A stretch of 50,554 nt of DNA from an uncultured Bacillota bacterium (lineage in GTDB: Bacteria > Bacillota > Clostridia > Oscillospirales > Oscillospiraceae): contig CANSSJ010000008.1 of assembly GCA_947649625.1 (NCBI GenBank), positions 1 to 50,554 of the forward strand, given 5' to 3'. Position 1 is the stretch's first letter. Every line of letters begins with the position of its first letter. Shown here in pieces: positions 46,927 through 50,554 of the stretch. Under the pieces are notes generated by a model. It ran no database searches. It was not told the origin of the DNA and was given only the letters and a program-made list of their open reading frames with translations. Made by a program: the position numbers and the translations under genes.

Positions 46927-47546
46927 ACGTCCCCCTCAGTAAATTTACGGAGCTCATTTTGGAGCGCCGCATTACTTAATGGCCACCCGTCCCTCAGGCA
47001 CAGCGCGCACAAGCAGCGAAAAAACTCCGCCCGTTGACGCTCGTCAGGCAAACTTTTCTTTATTTCGATACGCAGAGAATCAAGATAGCTCAGTAATGTG
47101 TCAAAGTTTTCGGGCAATACGGACTGAATCTGTTCTTTTAAATAAATCGCTGCGCTGGGACTTGCGCCGCCAGTCGAAATACCAATAGAAAGCTCCCCCC
47201 TCTTAACCAATGCCGGAAACAAAAAAGTACACAGACTCCTATCATCCACAACATTAACGGGAACACGCAGCTCCTGGCACTGTACTGATATCATATGATT
47301 AAGCCCCCGATCATCGGTAGCCGCAATCACAAAGAACCTGTTCTCAAGAAGATCTCGTGAATATGGCTGACGGAGAAGCGTCAATCCGTGTATCTCCTCG
47401 ATTTCCGGTAAAAATTCAGGCGCAGCTACTGTTAGATGTACGCCGTATGGAAGCAGCTTTTCAATTTTGCGAAGAGCCACCGTGCCGCCGCCTACAATCA
47501 GCCCCTCCTGTGAGGAGATCTCCATGAAAAAAGGGAAATATGCCAT
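46923..47546 (-). CDS. precorrin-2 dehydrogenase / sirohydrochlorin ferrochelatase-like protein
   Basis: A 207-residue protein of the CysG N-terminal/Met8p family. The NAD site is GLIVGGGTVALRKIEKLL (about 16-33), and AATDDRGLNHMISVQC and ISTGGASPSAAIYLKEQI are conserved. The latter carries the serine linked to chelatase/cobalt-binding function. It oxidises precorrin-2 to sirohydrochlorin and may insert iron. The start ATG is at 47544-47546. It lies 20 nt after the ABC ATPase gene and overlaps the cobA-hemD start. Confidence 0.92.
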   Translation of the reverse strand: MAYFPFFMEISSQEGLIVGGGTVALRKIEKLLPYGVHLTVAAPEFLPEIEEIHGLTLLRQPYSRDLLENRFFVIAATDDRGLNHMISVQCQELRVPVNVVDDRSLCTFLFPALVKRGELSIGISTGGASPSAAIYLKEQIQSVLPENFDTLLSYLDSLRIEIKKSLPDERQRAEFFRCLCALCLRDGWPLSNAALQNELRKFTEGDV

Positions 47547-47565
47547 AGCAGGTCCTCCTTAGAGT

Positions 47566-48321
47566 CTAAACATAGTAGTATTGCCACCCGTTTTCTGTGT
47601 GAACACGGCATACCCTGATGTGAAAAACAGCGTCTAATATGCCTGATGCGTAGACTTCCTCGGGCGTGCCGACTTGAAGAATTTTTCCATCAGATAATAT
47701 GGCAACCCGATCTGCCATACGCATGGCAAGGCACAAATCATGGAGCACCAATACAACAGCTTTTCCTTGCTTTGCCCAATGGCGCGCTATTTTCATTACC
47801 TCCAATTGGTGCTGCACATCTAAATATGTGGTGGGCTCGTCCATTAAAACGGTATCCGTCTCCTGCGCAAGAACCATGGCAAGATAAACTCTCTGCCGCT
47901 GGCCGCCGCTGAGCTCCTGTACGGAACGGTCCGCGATATCCGCGGCGTCCGCATCGCGCATTGCTTTTGTCACGGCATCATAATCTTCCCTGCGATAGCG
48001 CCGGGGGAACGACAGCTGCGGAAAGCGGCCATGCAGTACCATCCGCCGGGCAGTAATATTGGGTACGTTTCTGGACTGCGCCAAATAAGCAGCCTTTTGC
48101 GCTATCTGGCGGGCGGTAAGCTGGTCAGAGCTAACGCCATCGAAAAGAACCTGTCCGCTTTTTTGAGGGTGCAGGCCCAGCACCGTACGCAGCAGCGTAC
48201 TCTTTCCGCATCCGTTAGGGCCCAGGATCGCAAGCACTTCACCCTGTTTAAAAGACAGGGAAACATCGTGAAAGACGGTACCCCCATAATATCCAGCGCT
48301 GAGATTCTTCAGTTCAATCAT
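47566..48321 (-). CDS. FecE-type ABC transporter ATPase (iron/heme/cobalamin family)
   Basis: A 251-residue cytoplasmic ATPase. Walker A LGPNGCGKSTLL (about 34-45), Q-loop region LAQSRNVP, signature LSGGQRQRVYLAMVLAQ and Walker B with DEPTTYLDVQHQLEV are intact. It powers the FecCD-like permease whose stop it overlaps by 8 bp (ATG at 48319-48321). A longer frame upstream is excluded by that overlap and the ribosome site. The substrate class covers siderophores, heme and cobalamin; neighbouring siroheme genes suggest iron or a tetrapyrrole. Confidence 0.92.
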   Translation of the reverse strand: MIELKNLSAGYYGGTVFHDVSLSFKQGEVLAILGPNGCGKSTLLRTVLGLHPQKSGQVLFDGVSSDQLTARQIAQKAAYLAQSRNVPNITARRMVLHGRFPQLSFPRRYRREDYDAVTKAMRDADAADIADRSVQELSGGQRQRVYLAMVLAQETDTVLMDEPTTYLDVQHQLEVMKIARHWAKQGKAVVLVLHDLCLAMRMADRVAILSDGKILQVGTPEEVYASGILDAVFHIRVCRVHTENGWQYYYV

Positions 48322-49339
48322 GAGTGCGCCCCCCTCTCTGCCGCAGAAGGAGCCAGATAAAGAAAGGACCTCCAACAAAGGAAAGAATGATGCCGACCGG
48401 CAATTCATACGGTACAAACAATGTTCGTGCCAACAAATCGCATGTTGTCAGAAAAGCAGCTCCGCCGAAAGCAGAGGAAAGTAAAAGCGGCCGGCTTTCT
48501 TCTCCAACCAGGCGACGCATCATATGGGGTACAATAATACCCACAAAACCGAGAAGACCGGAAAAGCTAACCGCCGCGCCCGCCAAAGCCGCCGCGAGCG
48601 CAAGAAACAATACCCGAAAGCGTTTCACCGGCAAGCCAAGGCTTTTCGCAGTATCGCTTCCCAGCATCAGGATGTCAAGTTCATTAGAAAGCAAAAGCGC
48701 GAAAAACAGCATTGGAAAGATGATGTAAGCCGCAGGAACAATACGCGCCATTGTCAGATTTGCAAGACCTCCTATGCGAAAGTCAGAATAGCCGTTCAGT
48801 GCATCCGGGAAAAAAGTGAGGACCGCATCAATGCCGGCGCCGAAAACGTTGGAAACCACCACACCCGAAAGGACAAGTGTAATTTTAGAGGCCCCGGTAC
48901 GTTCTGCTATCAAAAGTACCAGCAGGACCCCAAGCAAGGCGCCGCAAAAGGCTGCTAGCGGAAGAAAAGACACCGCAATCGGAGCAGCAGCACCGAAAAA
49001 GGCAACTGCCAGGCCGGCACCCGCATTAACGCCAATGATATTCGGCGCCGCAAGCGGATTGTTCAATATCCCCTGTATAATTGTTCCTGAGGCAGCGAGC
49101 GCCGCCCCTGCCAGCAGACAACCGCAAGTGCGCGGCAGACGGGAATAAAGAACAATCGAAGCGCTGTAACCGGAGGTCAGCCGGCCAGAAAGAACTGCAA
49201 CAATATCATTGAGCGGAATAAAAACTGCGCCAAAGCACATGCTCAGTGCGGCGGCGAGAAGCATGAGAAGCAGTAACCCAAACAGAAATGATCTTCGGCC
49301 ACACTTATTGTTGATAAAGGATATTTGCCAGTTTTTCAT
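48314..49339 (-). CDS. FecCD-family ABC permease
   Basis: A 341-residue membrane protein with about nine or ten helices. SRLPRTCGCLLAGAALAASG and GIILNNPLAAP-like QGILNNPLAAPNIIGVNAGA are the family signature. GFVGIIVPHMMRRLVGEESR is the cytoplasmic coupling loop. It begins inside the receptor gene (35-bp overlap; ATG at 49337-49339, GGGGGAAG upstream). It forms the channel for the importer made with the ATPase and the receptor. Confidence 0.93.
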   Translation of the reverse strand: MKNWQISFINNKCGRRSFLFGLLLLMLLAAALSMCFGAVFIPLNDIVAVLSGRLTSGYSASIVLYSRLPRTCGCLLAGAALAASGTIIQGILNNPLAAPNIIGVNAGAGLAVAFFGAAAPIAVSFLPLAAFCGALLGVLLVLLIAERTGASKITLVLSGVVVSNVFGAGIDAVLTFFPDALNGYSDFRIGGLANLTMARIVPAAYIIFPMLFFALLLSNELDILMLGSDTAKSLGLPVKRFRVLFLALAAALAGAAVSFSGLLGFVGIIVPHMMRRLVGEESRPLLLSSAFGGAAFLTTCDLLARTLFVPYELPVGIILSFVGGPFFIWLLLRQRGGRTHD

Positions 49340-50252
49340 AGGCTTCCCCCCAGCGAGCGTTTGGCTTGATATTATATAACGCGTGTTCCAGTGTGTAAAA
49401 ATGTCCGTTCTGAACCGCGCGGAGCTGCGACCATGCAGGGTTTGAAAGCAATGTCTGCTCTAACATAGTATATGCGTCATCTGGATCGGATCCTTGAAGC
49501 ACCGCAAAAACAAAGTCCGGATCAGACAAAATAATTGCCTCCAGACTTAAATTCTCCAGAAGAGAATTGTCGCTGTCCGCAATATTGACGCAGCCAAGGT
49601 CATCGAGCATCTCCCCCAAAACATTATTCGTACTGCCTTTAACCTTACAGCTTGATCCAGTCGCACGAATACATAGAACGGTCGGATGCGAGTCATCCTG
49701 TTTTGCAATAGCTAAGTCTGACTGCTGTTTTACCAGCTCGCCATAGATGGAATAGTTCTCGCTTTTTCCCGTGATCGTGCAGCAGATCTTCAGCATATTC
49801 AAATAGTCGTCCAGGCTTTGGATGTCAAAGTATGCAGCCGGGATATTCGCCTGTTCAAACGTATCCAACAGGTCAAGGTCAGCCTGTGTGTTGCAGCTTG
49901 CCAAAATAAAGTCGGGTTCCGCAGAAAATAAAACCTCAAGATTCGGTTCTTTTACAGCACCTAAGTTTGCTGTATTCTCGTCGAGCGAAAGGTCAAACGA
50001 CGTCCACGCGTCATCTGCAGCAGCGACAAGAACATCTTTTCCACCAGCCAGACACCATATATCAGCAAAACTTCCAATCATAGCAGCAACGCGCTGAGGC
50101 TGTTGTATGCTGATCTGTCGGCCCAGATCGTCCGAAAATGAAATGACCTTGTCAGGTGCAGTCAATTCTGTATCGTCCGGCGTTCCATGATTTGAGCAGG
50201 CGCAAAGCAAAAGCAGCAAGAAAAGAGAAACTATACCAGCAGTTTTTTTCAT
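49305..50252 (-). CDS. ABC importer solute-binding lipoprotein (Fe/B12 receptor family)
   Basis: A 315-residue receptor. The signal peptide MKKTAGIVSLFLLLLLCACS has a lipobox Cys at 19. The mature protein has DDLGRQISIQQPQRVAAMIG and LEVLFSAEPDFILASCNTQA, typical of the helical-backbone metal-chelate/B12 receptor family. The ATG at 50250-50252 follows AGGAGGAG; an in-frame start ten codons earlier lacks a ribosome site. A terminator lies just upstream, so expression may rely on read-through. The ligand is not determined. Confidence 0.92.
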   Translation of the reverse strand: MKKTAGIVSLFLLLLLCACSNHGTPDDTELTAPDKVISFSDDLGRQISIQQPQRVAAMIGSFADIWCLAGGKDVLVAAADDAWTSFDLSLDENTANLGAVKEPNLEVLFSAEPDFILASCNTQADLDLLDTFEQANIPAAYFDIQSLDDYLNMLKICCTITGKSENYSIYGELVKQQSDLAIAKQDDSHPTVLCIRATGSSCKVKGSTNNVLGEMLDDLGCVNIADSDNSLLENLSLEAIILSDPDFVFAVLQGSDPDDAYTMLEQTLLSNPAWSQLRAVQNGHFYTLEHALYNIKPNARWGEAYEKLANILYQQ

Positions 50253-50268
50253 AGGCTCCTCCTGAAAG

Positions 50269-50310
50269 TAAAAAGGCAAGGACTCTGCCTGTCAGATCGG
50301 AGTCCTTGCC
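50269..50310 (-). terminator. terminator before the ABC importer operon
   Basis: GGCAAGGACTC/GAGTCCTTGCC (11 bp, 14-nt loop) with a TTTTT tail on the minus strand, after the small gene at 50329. No separate promoter was found between it and the receptor gene. Confidence 0.8.
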
Positions 50311-50328
50311 AAAAAACAACTTGAAATA

Positions 50329-50538
50329 TCAGCAGGTAGCTCCACCTTCAAGGTGCAGCTTGGCATCGAGAATTGCCTGCCTGCGCTCCATAACATCACC
50401 GGCTTTAAGCTGTGCAATGAAGTTTTCTGCGCCAATACGATCGATAAACATGGCAAAACGTTCGCCGGTCTTACCCTGCTCGCGGTAAATAAGAAGTGCA
50501 TACATGATATGTTCCCTATATGCTTCTGTGCAAGGCAT
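50329..50538 (-). CDS. 69-aa protein resembling the C-terminal end of siroheme sulfite/nitrite reductases
   Basis: MPCTEAYREHIMYALLIYRE... contains GKTGERFAMFIDRIGAENF. The GERF-x-x-x-I-D-R-I-G pattern is found at the C-terminus of NirA/Asr-type siroheme reductase subunits. Here it stands as its own short gene. The ATG at 50536-50538 follows AAAGGGGG; an internal ATG at 50503-50505 is possible but has a weaker site. It may be an accessory subunit or a split-off tail of a reductase gene beyond the right edge. It would explain the siroheme genes downstream. Confidence 0.55.
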   Translation of the reverse strand: MPCTEAYREHIMYALLIYREQGKTGERFAMFIDRIGAENFIAQLKAGDVMERRQAILDAKLHLEGGATC

Positions 50539-50554
50539 AAATAATTCCCCCTTT

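Overview
The window looks like chromosome from a GC-rich clostridial Firmicute, most plausibly Oscillospiraceae (Flavonifractor/Lawsonibacter/Oscillibacter type). This is inferred from the mix of Firmicute regulation (SAM-I riboswitch before metK, T-box before valS, CIRCE before groES, WalRK with YycH/YycI-like partners, HrcA-type heat-shock control) with high-GC coding and many very small XRE or ribbon-helix-helix (RHH) genes. No rRNA, tRNA or CRISPR array was seen.

Layout. 1-7.1 kb: partial metK with its riboswitch, a GNAT acetyltransferase, an RHH/small-protein cassette, hbd, an ahcY-cat-greA operon and a rhomboid-like membrane protein. 7.1-12 kb: a kinase/nucleotidyltransferase/galE sugar-activation operon and an agcS symporter. 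12.2-20.7 kb (+ strand): pantothenate ECF S component and coaX, a T-box operon of two membrane proteins plus valS, an Fe-S aldo/keto reductase, a membrane XRE protein and nrdR. 20.7-26.6 kb: a cluster of small regulatory modules (XRE/small protein, XRE sensor plus DUF3006-like, a second RHH/small-protein cassette, a type I toxin-antitoxin locus, a divergent XRE/small-protein pair) around groES-groEL. 26.6-35.3 kb: lipid kinase, rRNA methyltransferase-like gene and the wal operon (nudix, walR, walK, yycH, yycI), with a second divergent XRE/small-protein pair and two palindromic repeats lodged between walR and walK.

From about 35.35 kb to the end the base composition drops and every gene is on the minus strand. 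This part reads as a metabolic island. It holds a TRAP (TAXI) transporter with an aspartoacylase-like hydrolase, an aminotransferase and an RpiR regulator; then a D-cysteine-desulfhydrase-family PLP enzyme beside a gene that looks like an in-frame fusion of a sigma-54 activator with an amidinohydrolase; then siroheme synthesis genes (precorrin-2 dehydrogenase, CobA-HemD fusion), a FecBCD-type importer and a small protein resembling the C-terminus of siroheme sulfite/nitrite reductases.

The most striking signal is a pair of paralogous cassettes (2.0-2.5 kb and 22.9-23.4 kb). Each has an RHH gene, then a conserved intergenic region that carries, on the opposite strand, a 17-bp-spaced promoter and a hairpin/T-run terminator, then a 66-67 aa helical protein. 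This matches the layout of the copG/antisense RNA/repB control module of rolling-circle plasmids such as pMV158, but with an unknown small protein in place of Rep. Divergent XRE/small-protein pairs with palindromes at the same promoter position, a holin-like toxin with antisense RNA, and MITE-like palindromes complete a dense layer of small control modules laid over housekeeping genes.
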